A stretch of 48,521 nt of DNA from Clostridiales bacterium (GTDB lineage Bacteria; Actinomycetota; Coriobacteriia; Anaerosomatales; SLCP01): NCBI GenBank assembly GCA_018333995.1, contig JAGXSG010000030.1, positions 1 through 48,521 of the forward strand, read 5' to 3'. Shown here in pieces: positions 24,276 through 35,740 of the stretch; within the stretch, counting starts at the first letter, position 1, and every line of letters begins with the position of its first letter. A program made the position numbers and the translations under genes. The notes below the pieces were generated by a model. That model saw only the letters and a program-made list of their open reading frames with translations. It did not search any database and was not told where the DNA came from.

Positions 24276-25219
24276 TCAACGCCGTTGATCCGGCACGCGG
24301 GGGCGATAATATCATCCAGGCGCGCGATGTACGGATGCGCTACGGTGCCAACGATGTGCTGCACGGGGTCTCCTTCGATGTCGATCAGGGAGAGGTCGTC
24401 GCGTTGCTCGGACCTAACGGCGCGGGCAAGACGACCATGATCGAGATACTCGAAGGGCTCAGGGTGCGGTCGGCCGGGGATGTCGCGGTGCTCGGCGAGG
24501 ACCCGGCCAGCGCTGGTGAAGACTGGCGGTCGCGCACGGGGGTAGTCCTCCAGTCGTGGCGCGATCACGCGCGGTGGACGCCGAGGATGCTTCTTGCGCA
24601 CATCGGCCGCTACTACGAGCCGTACTCGACGCCACAGCGGCGGCGCCCGCGCGACGCCGACCGGCTGCTTGCGGCGGTCGGTCTTGATGATAAGGCGGAC
24701 CATAAGATTCGAACGCTCTCAGGAGGCCAGCGTCGTAGGCTCGACGTGGCTATCGGTCTCATCGGCAATCCGGAGCTGTTGTTCCTCGACGAGCCAACAG
24801 CGGGACTCGACCCTCACGGGCGCAGGGAATTTCACGACCTCGTGAAAGCGTTGAGCGAGAGAGACGATACGACCATCCTGCTCACGACACACGATCTTGC
24901 CGAGGCGGAGCGGCTCGCAGACCGGATCATGGTGCTGGCCGCCGGGCGCATCATCGCGAATGGAAGCGCCGAGGCTCTCGCCCGCCAGATCGGGCGTGAA
25001 GCGCTGGTCCGCTGGCGGGAGGATGGTGTCGAGCGCGAGCGCGCGACTTCAGATCCCACGGCGTTCGTGCGAGAGCTGCTCACTTGCGATAGCCGCCATG
25101 TCAGTGACCTCGAAGTCAGAAGGCCCTCTCTTGAGGAGACCTACCTCGCCCTCGTCCATGAACACGAGGGAGGCCACCAACTGAAAAGTGGCGCGCTGTT
25201 TGAGGAGGCGAGAGCGTGA
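24272..25219 (+). CDS. ABC transporter ATPase (CcmA/drug-export type)
   Basis: 315 residues. The ATG overlaps the P-type ATPase stop by 4 bp and has GGAG five bases upstream. Walker A GPNGAGKTT, Q-loop VVLQSWRDHARWTPRMLLAH, signature LSGGQRRRLDVAIGL, Walker B LLFLDEPTAGLD and H-loop TTHDLAEAERLAD. An 80-residue C-terminal domain follows, ending in SLEETYLALV, a typical tail of antibiotic-type exporters (the LExxFLxLT motif). It drives the permease that begins 4 bp before its stop. The substrate is unknown. Confidence 0.95.
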   Translation: MINAVDPARGGDNIIQARDVRMRYGANDVLHGVSFDVDQGEVVALLGPNGAGKTTMIEILEGLRVRSAGDVAVLGEDPASAGEDWRSRTGVVLQSWRDHARWTPRMLLAHIGRYYEPYSTPQRRRPRDADRLLAAVGLDDKADHKIRTLSGGQRRRLDVAIGLIGNPELLFLDEPTAGLDPHGRREFHDLVKALSERDDTTILLTTHDLAEAERLADRIMVLAAGRIIANGSAEALARQIGREALVRWREDGVERERATSDPTAFVRELLTCDSRHVSDLEVRRPSLEETYLALVHEHEGGHQLKSGALFEEARA

Positions 25220-26070
25220 GCGCCATGGCGCATGCGATCAGGATCGGTCTTGCCCGCGGTTGGACGGACTTCTCGCTCAGCATCAGGAGCGTGCAGGATC
25301 AAGTCTCAACGGCGATCATGCCGCTTGTGACGATCGGATACCTGTACTACCAGCGTGATACTCCTGTCGAGGGCACGACACTCATGCTCCCCGCCGTCGC
25401 CCTGCCGAGCATCCTTGCGGCACTGATAGTGTTCGGACTGGTCACCGGTCCGGCGTTTCAGCTGGCGATGGATCGCGAGGATGGGACGCTGCTGCGCGCC
25501 AAGTGCGCCCCGCACGGGACCACCGGCTACGTTACCGGCCAGGTCGTCTATCACTCCCTCAATACGGTGCTGATCCTCGTGGTGATCATGGTTCCGAGCG
25601 CGATCGTCTTCGACGCGTTTGGTGCCCGAGGGATGGATGGATGGATCACGTTTTCGTGGGTGGTCTGGCTCGGCCTGCTCGCGACAATGCCGATCGGCAT
25701 CGTGATCGGATCGGTTGTCCCGAGCTCTCGCGCCACGGTCACGTGGGCGATGCTTCCCCTCATGGCGCTTACCGTGATATCCGGGATCTTCTTCCCCATG
25801 ACGCGCTTGTGGGAGTGGGTGCAGGTTGTCGCGCAGATGTTCCCGATGTACTGGATCGGTCTGGGACTGCGCTCGGCGTTCTTGCCTGCCGAGGCGGCGG
25901 TGATCGAACTGGGAGGCGCGTGGCGTCCGGTCGAGACCGCGCTGGTGCTTGGCGTATGGGCCGCAGCTGGCCTGTCGATAGCCCCGCGGGTGGTTCGCCG
26001 CATGGCTCGCCGCCAGTCTGGCGCGGCTGTCGCCAAGGCTCGTGATGAAGCGGCTCAGTGGGGCCAGTAG
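25216..26070 (+). CDS. ABC-2 type exporter permease
   Basis: 284 residues from GTG 25216, with GAGGAGG seven bases upstream. Six predicted membrane helices, including LPSILAALIVFGLVTGPAFQ and SWVVWLGLLATMPIGIVIGS. The cytosolic loop DREDGTLLRAKCAPHGTTGY and the late segment AMLPLMALTVISGIFFPMTR are typical of ABC2 membrane proteins. Third gene in the P-ATPase/ABC operon. No terminator is apparent in the 93 bp before the following lipoprotein gene. Confidence 0.92.
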   Translation: MSAMAHAIRIGLARGWTDFSLSIRSVQDQVSTAIMPLVTIGYLYYQRDTPVEGTTLMLPAVALPSILAALIVFGLVTGPAFQLAMDREDGTLLRAKCAPHGTTGYVTGQVVYHSLNTVLILVVIMVPSAIVFDAFGARGMDGWITFSWVVWLGLLATMPIGIVIGSVVPSSRATVTWAMLPLMALTVISGIFFPMTRLWEWVQVVAQMFPMYWIGLGLRSAFLPAEAAVIELGGAWRPVETALVLGVWAAAGLSIAPRVVRRMARRQSGAAVAKARDEAAQWGQ

Positions 26071-26163
26071 CGGGTACGTACTCGCTGTCAGCTGAATTCG
26101 CGCGGCGGATCGGCTGGCTTTTGCTAGACATCGCTACGGCGGGATAGGAAGGGGTGGCGTGTT

Positions 26164-26685
26164 GTGAGAAGGACAGTGACCTTGATGGCGGTGGCGATAC
26201 TCGCTGTGGGGATAGCGGGTTGCACGGCTGTTCAAGAACAGGTAGCGGAAGAGGTAACGGAGGGGATTGCGGGCGAGGTGGTCGGGGGCAACGTGGAAAT
26301 CAGCGGTGATGGCGTCACCATCGAGACTCCGGAGGGGCAGGTCGCGGTAGGCGATTCCGCGACACTCCCGGATGGTTTCCCAGCGGATTTTCCGATCCCA
26401 GGCGATGCGGTCATCACGAGTTCGACGGGCACCTCGAGCCAAGGGGAGAGCGCATTTTGGGTGAATCTGACCAGGCCAGGTACCGTCACAGACGCCTTTG
26501 AGTGGTACAAGACCGAGCTTCCAGCGGCCGGGTGGACGATTGCGCTTGAGGTAGCGGCATCTCAGGGAGCCGGTAACGAGGCGACGCTGCAGGCGGAGAA
26601 GGATCAGCTCAGCGCCACGATGAGTATCACCGAAGGTGCTGAAGGCGCGGACATCGCCCTAGTGCTCATGGGCGGGGGGCCGTGA
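26164..26685 (+). CDS. Predicted lipoprotein with YKxxLxxxGW motif
   Basis: 173 residues from GTG 26164, with a GGAAGGGG stretch upstream. Signal peptide and lipobox IAGC (C20). The mature protein has a short acidic linker, then LPDGFPADFPIPGDAVITSS and AFEWYKTELPAAGWTIALE. The pattern of a pxDFPxPxxA segment followed by YKxxLxxxGW recurs in many small extracytoplasmic proteins of unknown function. It may stand alone or be co-expressed with the transport genes 93 bp upstream. No catalytic residues are seen. Confidence 0.75.
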   Translation: MRRTVTLMAVAILAVGIAGCTAVQEQVAEEVTEGIAGEVVGGNVEISGDGVTIETPEGQVAVGDSATLPDGFPADFPIPGDAVITSSTGTSSQGESAFWVNLTRPGTVTDAFEWYKTELPAAGWTIALEVAASQGAGNEATLQAEKDQLSATMSITEGAEGADIALVLMGGGP

Positions 26686-26712
26686 TCGCGGGGGGGCGGG
26701 GCGCCAAGATAG

Positions 26713-28990
<2,278 letters not shown>

Positions 28991-29024
28991 GCTCCGTCAG
29001 ATCGCACTAGCCGCTTCCCGCGCC

Positions 29025-29627
29025 TCACTGCAACGGAACGGTGGGTTCATGACACTCGGTGCAGCCGTCTTCCTCGAAACGCCGATGGTTGTCGGGGAGT
29101 GAGTTGCGCTCTCCGGACTGGTGACAGAAGAGACACTCCCTGAAGTAGCCGTCGAGCGGATGAGGGACCGGTCCGGCGTAAGCTCGCGTAAGTCCCGCCG
29201 GCGCGGGCTCGCGCGACGCGGAGCGCGGGTCGACGGGGTGGCAGAGCAGGCATTCGTACGTCTCGAAAGCGAGATGCCCGGCGGGCATCCCGAGATCCCG
29301 CCCGGGATCGCCGTGGCAGTGCAGGCACCGTTCGTCACCCATCGCGACTGAGTGCGGCACGAGGACACGGGGTGCCTGACGGTGGCACGAGCCGCACGTG
29401 GGGACAGCGTAGTTGCGGTGTGTGACCGGGATAGTGCCGAGGGCGACAGCATGACACTCGAGGCAGGGTTCCGTGCGCTCGAGACCCGCGTGCGGATTTC
29501 TCGGCACGGGGGCCGTGCCTACTTCGCTGGGGGTGAGTGCCGCAGCCGCCAGAGCGAAGAGCACAGACGCGCTCGCGAACAGCCCGATGAGTAGCAGCAC
29601 GGCCGTGGAGACGATACGGTGGTTCAC
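29025..29627 (-). CDS. Hexaheme cytochrome c, membrane-anchored or secreted
   Basis: 200 residues with six CxxCH heme-binding motifs at C55, C78, C101, C126, C165 and C189 (CLECH, CGSCH, CLHCH, CLLCH, CLFCH, CTECH). Residues 8-30 form one hydrophobic helix (AVLLLIGLFASASVLFALAA), a signal anchor or uncleaved signal. Additional histidines (HRNYA, PHSVA, GHLAF, DNHRRF) can serve as sixth ligands, fitting bis-His hemes. The protein should lie outside the cytoplasmic membrane. It begins 10 bp after the stop of the flavo-heme reductase, so the two are one operon and likely exchange electrons. The sequence does not match NrfA or NapC closely. Confidence 0.92.
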   Translation of the reverse strand: MNHRIVSTAVLLLIGLFASASVLFALAAAALTPSEVGTAPVPRNPHAGLERTEPCLECHAVALGTIPVTHRNYAVPTCGSCHRQAPRVLVPHSVAMGDERCLHCHGDPGRDLGMPAGHLAFETYECLLCHPVDPRSASREPAPAGLTRAYAGPVPHPLDGYFRECLFCHQSGERNSLPDNHRRFEEDGCTECHEPTVPLQ

Positions 29628-29637
29628 GACAGATCAC

Positions 29638-31074
29638 CTACACCATGTCGAAGCGTTCGGTGTGGACGCGATGTCCCGGAACGCCGATCTGGGGCAACAC
29701 CTTTTCCATCGCATCCATGAGCGGGGTGGGTCCGCAGATGAAGTACTGAAAGCGCCGGTACAGGTTGGGGGGCAGGTGACGGCAGAGTATCTCGGCGGTG
29801 ACGAAGCCGCGCTCCCCGGTCCATCCTTCATCGGCGCTGAGCACCACGTTCACGAGCGTGAAGTTCTCCATCCGGTCCGCCATCTCGGCAAGCTCCTCTC
29901 GGAAGGTGAGGTCGTCGTAGTCGTTCGCGGCGTGAAAGAGGTAGACAGGCCTCACGTCACCGCGCGTCTCGAGCGCTTGAATCATCGCGTAGAGAGGCGT
30001 AATGCCCACCCCGCCGCCGATAAGGACGAACCCGGCGCCTTCTTCGCGGTCGATGGTGAATACGCCGTGCGGACCATCAACCCACGCCCGGGTGCCCGGT
30101 TCGATGGTGGGGACGACATCGGTAGACCAGTCGCCGAGCTGTTTGATCGTGAAGGCGATGGTGCCGTCGTGGCTCGGCACGTCCCCGTTTGAAGAGAACG
30201 AGATGGGATGCTGGGTGGGCACGAACGGGTTGCGCCCGAACCCCAGCCACGCGAACTGCCCGGGCTCGAACAGGAAGCCCTCGTGTCCGATAGGGCGAAG
30301 GACGAGCGTCGTGGAGCGTCCGTGCTCGGCCCGGTTCTCGACTACCTCCCAGGGGTGTCTGAGCAGCTGGATCGGGCGGATGAGTCGGTAGCGCAAGAAC
30401 ATGAGCACAAAAGTGATGAGATACGCGGTCCAAAGGACACGCATCGCCGGGTGAGCGGCGAGCCGTCCCAGGCCCAAGACGTGCGCTCCAGCAAACCCGA
30501 TGAGCGCTATGGAGAGCAGTCCGTGCGAGACCTGCCATACCTCGTAGGAAAGGCGGATCTGCCGCCGGAACACGGACAGTCCCACCACGAGCATCGCCAA
30601 CGCGAGCGCGGCCATCCCGGCGATGACAGGCCACGGTGATGTAGCTGACGGGATGAGGACGCTCGGCGGGTAGGCGCTGTTCACGAGGAGCAGGAGAGGG
30701 TGGATCACCGCGAGTGCGAAGGCGGCGATGCCGATCTGCCGGTGGAACTGCAGAAGCGAGTCAAGTCCGAAGGCGCCGGCGACACCTCCGAAGCGCGAGA
30801 CAAGCGCAAGCTCGGTCGCCATGAGTGCGAGCGCGATGTAGCCAGTCGCGATAGAGAGGTAGACGAATGGCCCCGCCCCTTGTTCGGCGTCGAAGAGGAC
30901 AGCGCCGGCGATAAGCGGGAAGAGGATGAGGGCCAGATAGAGCCCGAACCAAAACACGCCGCTGACTATGAGCCGCATGAACTCCCATCCCCTCTGCCAT
31001 GCGTTGGTCGCGTCCGCCCGAGAATTGCTGGACCAATCACCTGTAACCTTCATGGAGACTCTACCCGTAGGCAT
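29638..31074 (-). CDS. Ferric reductase-like transmembrane flavo-heme protein
   Basis: About 478 residues; the start may be 7 codons later (31053), neither site having a clear ribosome site. About six helices in residues 33-235 make a ferric-reductase-like domain. The heme b histidines are probably in LLQFHRQIGIAAFALAVIHP and EVWQVSHGLLS with GAHVLGLG. The C-terminal half is a ferredoxin-reductase module: FAD site PGQFAWLGFGRNPFVPTQHP, nucleotide site IGGGVGITPLYAMI and FICGPTPLMDAMEKVLPQIG. It should move electrons from cytosolic NAD(P)H through FAD and two b hemes to the outer face, where the hexaheme cytochrome encoded next would accept them. An NADPH-oxidase-like or metal-reductase role is also possible. 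Confidence 0.9.
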   Translation of the reverse strand: MPTGRVSMKVTGDWSSNSRADATNAWQRGWEFMRLIVSGVFWFGLYLALILFPLIAGAVLFDAEQGAGPFVYLSIATGYIALALMATELALVSRFGGVAGAFGLDSLLQFHRQIGIAAFALAVIHPLLLLVNSAYPPSVLIPSATSPWPVIAGMAALALAMLVVGLSVFRRQIRLSYEVWQVSHGLLSIALIGFAGAHVLGLGRLAAHPAMRVLWTAYLITFVLMFLRYRLIRPIQLLRHPWEVVENRAEHGRSTTLVLRPIGHEGFLFEPGQFAWLGFGRNPFVPTQHPISFSSNGDVPSHDGTIAFTIKQLGDWSTDVVPTIEPGTRAWVDGPHGVFTIDREEGAGFVLIGGGVGITPLYAMIQALETRGDVRPVYLFHAANDYDDLTFREELAEMADRMENFTLVNVVLSADEGWTGERGFVTAEILCRHLPPNLYRRFQYFICGPTPLMDAMEKVLPQIGVPGHRVHTERFDMV

Positions 31075-31166
31075 GTAGAAGCCGACGGGTAGCTCGGCGG
31101 GCTCGCTACGTAGTAGTGGGTACCAACTCTGTGAGTCGGCTCATCCGGCCGCGGGAGGGGTGCCTG

Positions 31167-32384
31167 TTGAACGTGCTTGTCATCAACTCGGGAAGCTCGT
31201 CGGTCAAGTACGAGCTGTTCGCAATGGGCGCCGACGCCGAGCACTCCATGCTCAACGGCGAGGTCGAGCGCATCGGGTCGCCGGAAGCGTCCCTGTGGCA
31301 AGAGGTGCGTACCGAGGACGGTGCAACGTACCGTGACTGCCGGGACGTGCGCGCGAGCGATCACAGCGAGGCCCTCGACTGCGTGCTGGAGGCGCTCGAC
31401 GGCGCTGCCGATGCGACCGGCGCAGGACCGCTCCAGGCTGTGGGACACCGTGTCGTCCATGGAGGCGAGCGCTTCGCCGACCCGGTCGTGCTCGACGGCG
31501 ACGCCATCGCCGCGATCGAGCGGCTCGCGCTCCTCGCCCCGCTGCACACCGGCGCGAACCTCGCGGGCATCGAGGCCGCCCGCATCCACCTGCCCGACGT
31601 TCCCCACGTCGCCGTGTTCGACACCGCGTTCCACCGCACGATGCCCGCGCATGCGTGCGTCTACGCACTCCCGCGCGAGCTCTGCCGCGAGCACGGCATC
31701 CGCCGGTACGGATTCCACGGCACGTCGCACGCGTACGTCGCGAAGCGGGCGGCGGCGTTCCTCGGCAGGCCGCTCGAAGAGCTCGCGCTCATCACGCTGC
31801 ACCTCGGGGCAGGCGCCTCGGCCACGGCCATACGCGGCGGCGAGAGCGTCGACACGTCGATGGGGATGACGCCGCTCGAAGGCCTCATGATGGGAACCCG
31901 GTGCGGCGACGTCGACCCGGCGGTGCCGATGCTTCTCGCGCGCCTCACCGGGCGCTCGCGCGAGGACGTCCACCGCCTGCTCAACAACGAGAGCGGTCTT
32001 CTCGGCGTGTGCGGGGCAGGCGACATGCGCGAGGTCCACCGGCTGGCCGAGGAGGGCGACGCGGATGCCGCGCTCGCGCTCGAGATGTTCTGCTACCGCG
32101 TCAAGAAGTATGTGGGCGCGTACGTCGCAGCTCTCGGCGGGGCCGATGCGATCGTGTTCACCGCCGGTATTGGCGAGAACGACGCCGAGGTGCGCTCCCG
32201 TGTGTGTGGCGGTCTTGACGTGCTCGGCATCGAGATCGACGAGGCGCGCAATCGCGCGAAGGTCGGGGGTGAGCGGCGCATCAGCAGCGACGCGTCGCGC
32301 GTGGCGGTGCTGGTCATCCCCACCGACGAGGAGCTGGAGATAGCACGGCGCACGGTCGAGTGCGTGAACGCGTCGAGTCCGTAG
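31167..32384 (+). CDS. ackA: Acetate kinase
   Basis: 405 residues from TTG 31167, six bases after GGAGGGG; GTG at 31173 is an alternative. It makes ATP and acetate from acetyl phosphate in the cytoplasm. Conserved elements: NVLVINSGSSSVKYELF, VGHRVVHGGERF, FDTAFHRTMP, YGFHGTSHAYVAKRAA, GTRCGDVDPAV and FTAGIGEND. The usual HLGNGxS reads HLGAGAS here, so an Asn near the nucleotide site is replaced by Ala. It lies 61 bp before phosphoketolase, whose product acetyl phosphate is its substrate, so the two form a direct pathway. This three-gene block is visibly more GC-rich than its neighbours. Confidence 0.96.
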   Translation: MNVLVINSGSSSVKYELFAMGADAEHSMLNGEVERIGSPEASLWQEVRTEDGATYRDCRDVRASDHSEALDCVLEALDGAADATGAGPLQAVGHRVVHGGERFADPVVLDGDAIAAIERLALLAPLHTGANLAGIEAARIHLPDVPHVAVFDTAFHRTMPAHACVYALPRELCREHGIRRYGFHGTSHAYVAKRAAAFLGRPLEELALITLHLGAGASATAIRGGESVDTSMGMTPLEGLMMGTRCGDVDPAVPMLLARLTGRSREDVHRLLNNESGLLGVCGAGDMREVHRLAEEGDADAALALEMFCYRVKKYVGAYVAALGGADAIVFTAGIGENDAEVRSRVCGGLDVLGIEIDEARNRAKVGGERRISSDASRVAVLVIPTDEELEIARRTVECVNASSP

Positions 32385-32445
32385 CCGCGTCGAGTGCCCG
32401 AACACGTCGGGACACGGGACACCCAGTCACGAGGAGTGAGCAGTC

Positions 32446-34857
32446 ATGGAAGACAGAGCCACTGGCACGGTCGAGCCGGCCGGGACGCAGCAGTCGGCAC
32501 CCCTTCCCGCCGAGGACCTTGCCGCGATGCATGCCTACTGGAGGGCCGCCAACTACCTTTCGGTGGGGCAGATCTACCTGCTCGACGACCCGCTGCTGCG
32601 CGAGCCGCTCGGCATGCACCACATCAAGCCGCGCTTGCTCGGGCACTGGGGGACCACGCCGGGGCTCAACTTCTGCTACGCGCACCTCAATCGCGTCATC
32701 ACCCGCGACGACCTCGACATGATCTTCATCACGGGCCCGGGGCACGGCGGGCCGGCCAACTGCGCCAACACGTGGCTCGAAGGCTCCTACAGCAAGTACT
32801 ATCCCGACGTGACCCGTGACGAAGAGGGGATGCAGAAGCTCTTCAAGCAGTTCTCCTTCCCGGGTGGCGTGCCGAGTCACGCCGCTCCCGAGACGCCCGG
32901 TTCGATCCACGAGGGGGGCGAACTGGGCTACGCGCTCTCGCACGCGTTCGGCGCGGCGTTCGATAACCCCGACCTCATCGTGGCGTGCGTCATCGGCGAT
33001 GGCGAGGCCGAGACGGGGCCGCTCGCCGCCGCGTGGCACTCGAACAAGTTCTTGAACCCGGTGACCGACGGCGCCGTGCTGCCCATCCTCCACCTCAACG
33101 GCTACAAGATCGCCAACCCTACCGTGCTCGCGCGCATCCCCCACGCCGAGCTCGAGGCGTACTTCGTCGGCAACGGATGGAAGCCGTACTTCGTGGAGGG
33201 GAGCGAGCCCGAGGCGATGCACCAGGCGATGGCCGCCACGCTCGATACGGTCATCGCCGAGATACGCGCCCTCCAGGAGGAGTGCCGCGCGACCGGCTGC
33301 ATGACGCGCCCCACCTGGCCGATGATCGTGCTCCGCTCGCCTAAGGGGTGGACCGGCCCGGCCGAGGTCGACGGGAAGAAGGTTGAGGGCAACTGGCGTT
33401 CGCACCAGGTCCCGCTCGCCGACGTCGCGCACCGGCCCGACCGCCTCGCGATGCTCGAGGAGTGGCTGCGCAGCTATCGGCCCGAGGAGCTGTTCGACGA
33501 GGATGGGGCTCCTCGGCCGGAGATACTGCGCTTCGTACCCCAGGGCAAACGGCGGATGGGGGACAACCCGCATACCAACGGCGGGTTGCTGCGCCACGAC
33601 CTCCGCATGCCCGACTACCGCGACTACGCGGTCACGGTCGACGAGCCCGGCCACGAGTTCGCCGAGGCCACGCGGGTGCTCGGCACCTTCCTGCGCGACA
33701 TCATGGCCGCCAACATGCGCAACTTCCGGCTCTTCGGCCCTGACGAGACCGCCTCGAACCGCCTCGACGCCGTCTACGAGGTGAGCAAAAAGACGTGGCT
33801 CGCCGAGTACCTGCCCGCAGACGCCGATGGCGGCGAGCTCGCGCCTGACGGGCGGGTGATGGAGATCTTGAGCGAGCACACGTGTCTGGGGTGGCTCGAG
33901 GGCTACCTGCTGACCGGTCGTCACGGGCTCATCAGCACGTACGAGGCGTTCGCCCATATCATCGACTCGATGTTCAACCAGCACGCCAAGTGGCTCAAAG
34001 TCGCCAAGAACGAGGTCGAGTGGCGCGCGCCCATCGCCTCGTGCAACATCTTGCTGTCGTCGCACGTGTGGCGCCAGGACCACAACGGGTTCACCCACCA
34101 AGACCCCGGGTTCATCGACAACGTCGTCAACAAGAAGGGCGACGTGGTGCGCGTCTACCTGCCGCCGGACGCCAACACGCTCCTGTCCGTGGCCGACCAC
34201 TGCCTGCGCAGCAAGGACTACGTCAACGTCGTCGTCGCCGGCAAGCAGCCCTCCCCGCAGTTCCTCGGCATCGACGAGGCCGCCCGGCACTGCGCGAGCG
34301 GTCTGGGCATCTGGGAGTGGGCGAGCAACGACAAGGGCAGCGAGCCGGACATCGTGATGGCGTGCGCCGGCGACGTGCCCACGGTCGAGACGCTCGCTGC
34401 GGTCGACCTGCTGCGTCAGCACTTCCCCGACCTGAAGGTCCGCGTCGTCAACGTCGTCAACCTCATGAAGCTCCAGCCTGCCGAGGAACACCCGCACGGC
34501 CTCACCGACCGTGAGTTCGACGCGATCTTCACAGTCGACAAGCCGATCGTGTTCGCGTTCCACGGTTACCCATGGCTCATCCATCGTCTCGCGTACCGGC
34601 GCACCAACCATCGCAACCTGCACGTGCGCGGGTTCAAAGAGGAGGGGACCACGACCACGCCCTTCGACATGGTCGTCTTGAACGATCTCGACCGGTTCCA
34701 CCTGTTCTACGACGCGGTCATGCGCGTGCCGCAGCTGCACCACATGGTCGCTTACGCCGGGCAGTTCGTGCGCGACAAGCTGTTCGAGCACCGCGAGTAC
34801 ATCACGACGTACGGCGAGGACATGCCGGAGATCCGCGACTGGCGCTGGCCGTACTGA
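32446..34857 (+). CDS. xfp: Xylulose-5-phosphate/fructose-6-phosphate phosphoketolase
   Basis: 803 residues, the usual length. It splits xylulose-5-P (and often fructose-6-P) with phosphate to acetyl phosphate and glyceraldehyde-3-P or erythrose-4-P, using thiamine diphosphate. The family signature appears as [20 protein letters not shown] and [16 protein letters not shown]; other conserved pieces are [40 protein letters not shown] and [23 protein letters not shown] 32446 follows AGGAGTGAGCAG. It feeds acetate kinase encoded upstream, a route for acetate and ATP without phosphofructokinase. Strong third-position G/C gives a very long empty antisense frame that is not a gene. Confidence 0.98.
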   Translation: MEDRATGTVEPAGTQQSAPLPAEDLAAMHAYWRAANYLSVGQIYLLDDPLLREPLGMHHIKPRLLGHWGTTPGLNFCYAHLNRVITRDDLDMIFITGPGHGGPANCANTWLEGSYSKYYPDVTRDEEGMQKLFKQFSFPGGVPSHAAPETPGSIHEGGELGYALSHAFGAAFDNPDLIVACVIGDGEAETGPLAAAWHSNKFLNPVTDGAVLPILHLNGYKIANPTVLARIPHAELEAYFVGNGWKPYFVEGSEPEAMHQAMAATLDTVIAEIRALQEECRATGCMTRPTWPMIVLRSPKGWTGPAEVDGKKVEGNWRSHQVPLADVAHRPDRLAMLEEWLRSYRPEELFDEDGAPRPEILRFVPQGKRRMGDNPHTNGGLLRHDLRMPDYRDYAVTVDEPGHEFAEATRVLGTFLRDIMAANMRNFRLFGPDETASNRLDAVYEVSKKTWLAEYLPADADGGELAPDGRVMEILSEHTCLGWLEGYLLTGRHGLISTYEAFAHIIDSMFNQHAKWLKVAKNEVEWRAPIASCNILLSSHVWRQDHNGFTHQDPGFIDNVVNKKGDVVRVYLPPDANTLLSVADHCLRSKDYVNVVVAGKQPSPQFLGIDEAARHCASGLGIWEWASNDKGSEPDIVMACAGDVPTVETLAAVDLLRQHFPDLKVRVVNVVNLMKLQPAEEHPHGLTDREFDAIFTVDKPIVFAFHGYPWLIHRLAYRRTNHRNLHVRGFKEEGTTTTPFDMVVLNDLDRFHLFYDAVMRVPQLHHMVAYAGQFVRDKLFEHREYITTYGEDMPEIRDWRWPY

Positions 34858-35714
34858 TGCGGGCGGCCGAGGCCCTCGCCGGGCTCCGGGAGTGCCGCGC
34901 GTGCCCCCACGAGTGCGCGGTCGACCGCACGGCTGGCGAGCGCGGCGTGTGCCGGGCGGGCGCGCTCGCGTGCGTGTCGAGCGCCGGACCGCACTTCGGC
35001 GAGGAGGGGCCGCTCGTGGGCAGGGGCGGGTCGGGCACGGTGTTCTTCGCGTGGTGCAACCTGCACTGCGTCTTCTGCCAGAACTACGACATCTCGCAGC
35101 TCGGGCACGGGGAAGACGTGACCGCGAGCGAGCTTGCGGACATCTTCCTCGGCGTGCAGCGGGCCGGGTGCGAGAACGTCAACCTCGTGAGCCCCACGCA
35201 CTTCGCGCCGCAGATCCTCGAGGCGCTCGATGTCGCGGCCTCCCGCGGTCTCGACCTGCCCCTCGTGTGGAACACCGGCGGCTACGAGTCGCTCGCGACC
35301 CTCGCGCTGCTCGACGGTGTGGTCGACGTCTACATGCCCGATCTCAAGTACGCCGATCCCGCCACAGCCGCACGTCTCTCCGGTGCCGCCGACTACCCCG
35401 AGCGCGCGTTCGCCGCGCTGCGCGAGATGCACCGGCAGGTCGGCGACCTCACACTCGACGAGCGCGGCATCGCCCGCCGAGGGCTCCTCGTACGTCACCT
35501 CGCGCTGCCCGCGGGGCTCGCCGGCACCCCGGAGGTGATGGCGTTCCTTGCCGAGGAGATATCGCGCGACACGTACGTGAACGTCATGGACCAGTATCGG
35601 CCGTGCCACCGGGCGGGCGAGCATCCGGAGCTCAGACGGCGCATCACCGCCGAGGAGTACGCCGATGCGGTCGCTGCGGCGCGAGCGGCGGGGTTGCACC
35701 GGTTCGCGCGGTGA
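34857..35714 (+). CDS. PflX-like radical SAM protein (COG1313 type)
   Basis: 285 residues. The ATG shares its A with the phosphoketolase stop (TGATG). The N-terminus has a Cys-rich motif, CRACPHECAVDRTAGERGVC, then HFGEEGPLVGRGGSGTVFF. The radical SAM cluster motif is CNLHCVFC (CxxxCxxC), followed by NTGGYESLATLALLDGVVDV. It resembles PflA-type activases but belongs to the PflX group, whose substrate is unknown. The C-terminus has no glycine radical domain. Tight linkage to xfp could mean it modifies a partner enzyme in this pathway. No glycyl radical enzyme is in the window. Confidence 0.88.
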   Translation: MRAAEALAGLRECRACPHECAVDRTAGERGVCRAGALACVSSAGPHFGEEGPLVGRGGSGTVFFAWCNLHCVFCQNYDISQLGHGEDVTASELADIFLGVQRAGCENVNLVSPTHFAPQILEALDVAASRGLDLPLVWNTGGYESLATLALLDGVVDVYMPDLKYADPATAARLSGAADYPERAFAALREMHRQVGDLTLDERGIARRGLLVRHLALPAGLAGTPEVMAFLAEEISRDTYVNVMDQYRPCHRAGEHPELRRRITAEEYADAVAAARAAGLHRFAR

Positions 35715-35740
35715 GACCTGCGGGTTCGCGCCGCGCATCC

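Noticed and set aside
31050-32405. 451-codon open frame antisense to ackA
   Set aside because: Same compositional artefact; the plus strand encodes a complete acetate kinase.
32314-34791. 825-codon open frame antisense to xfp
   Set aside because: It follows from very strong G/C at third positions; the translation is His/Val/Arg-rich and looks like nothing real, while the plus strand encodes phosphoketolase with all motifs.
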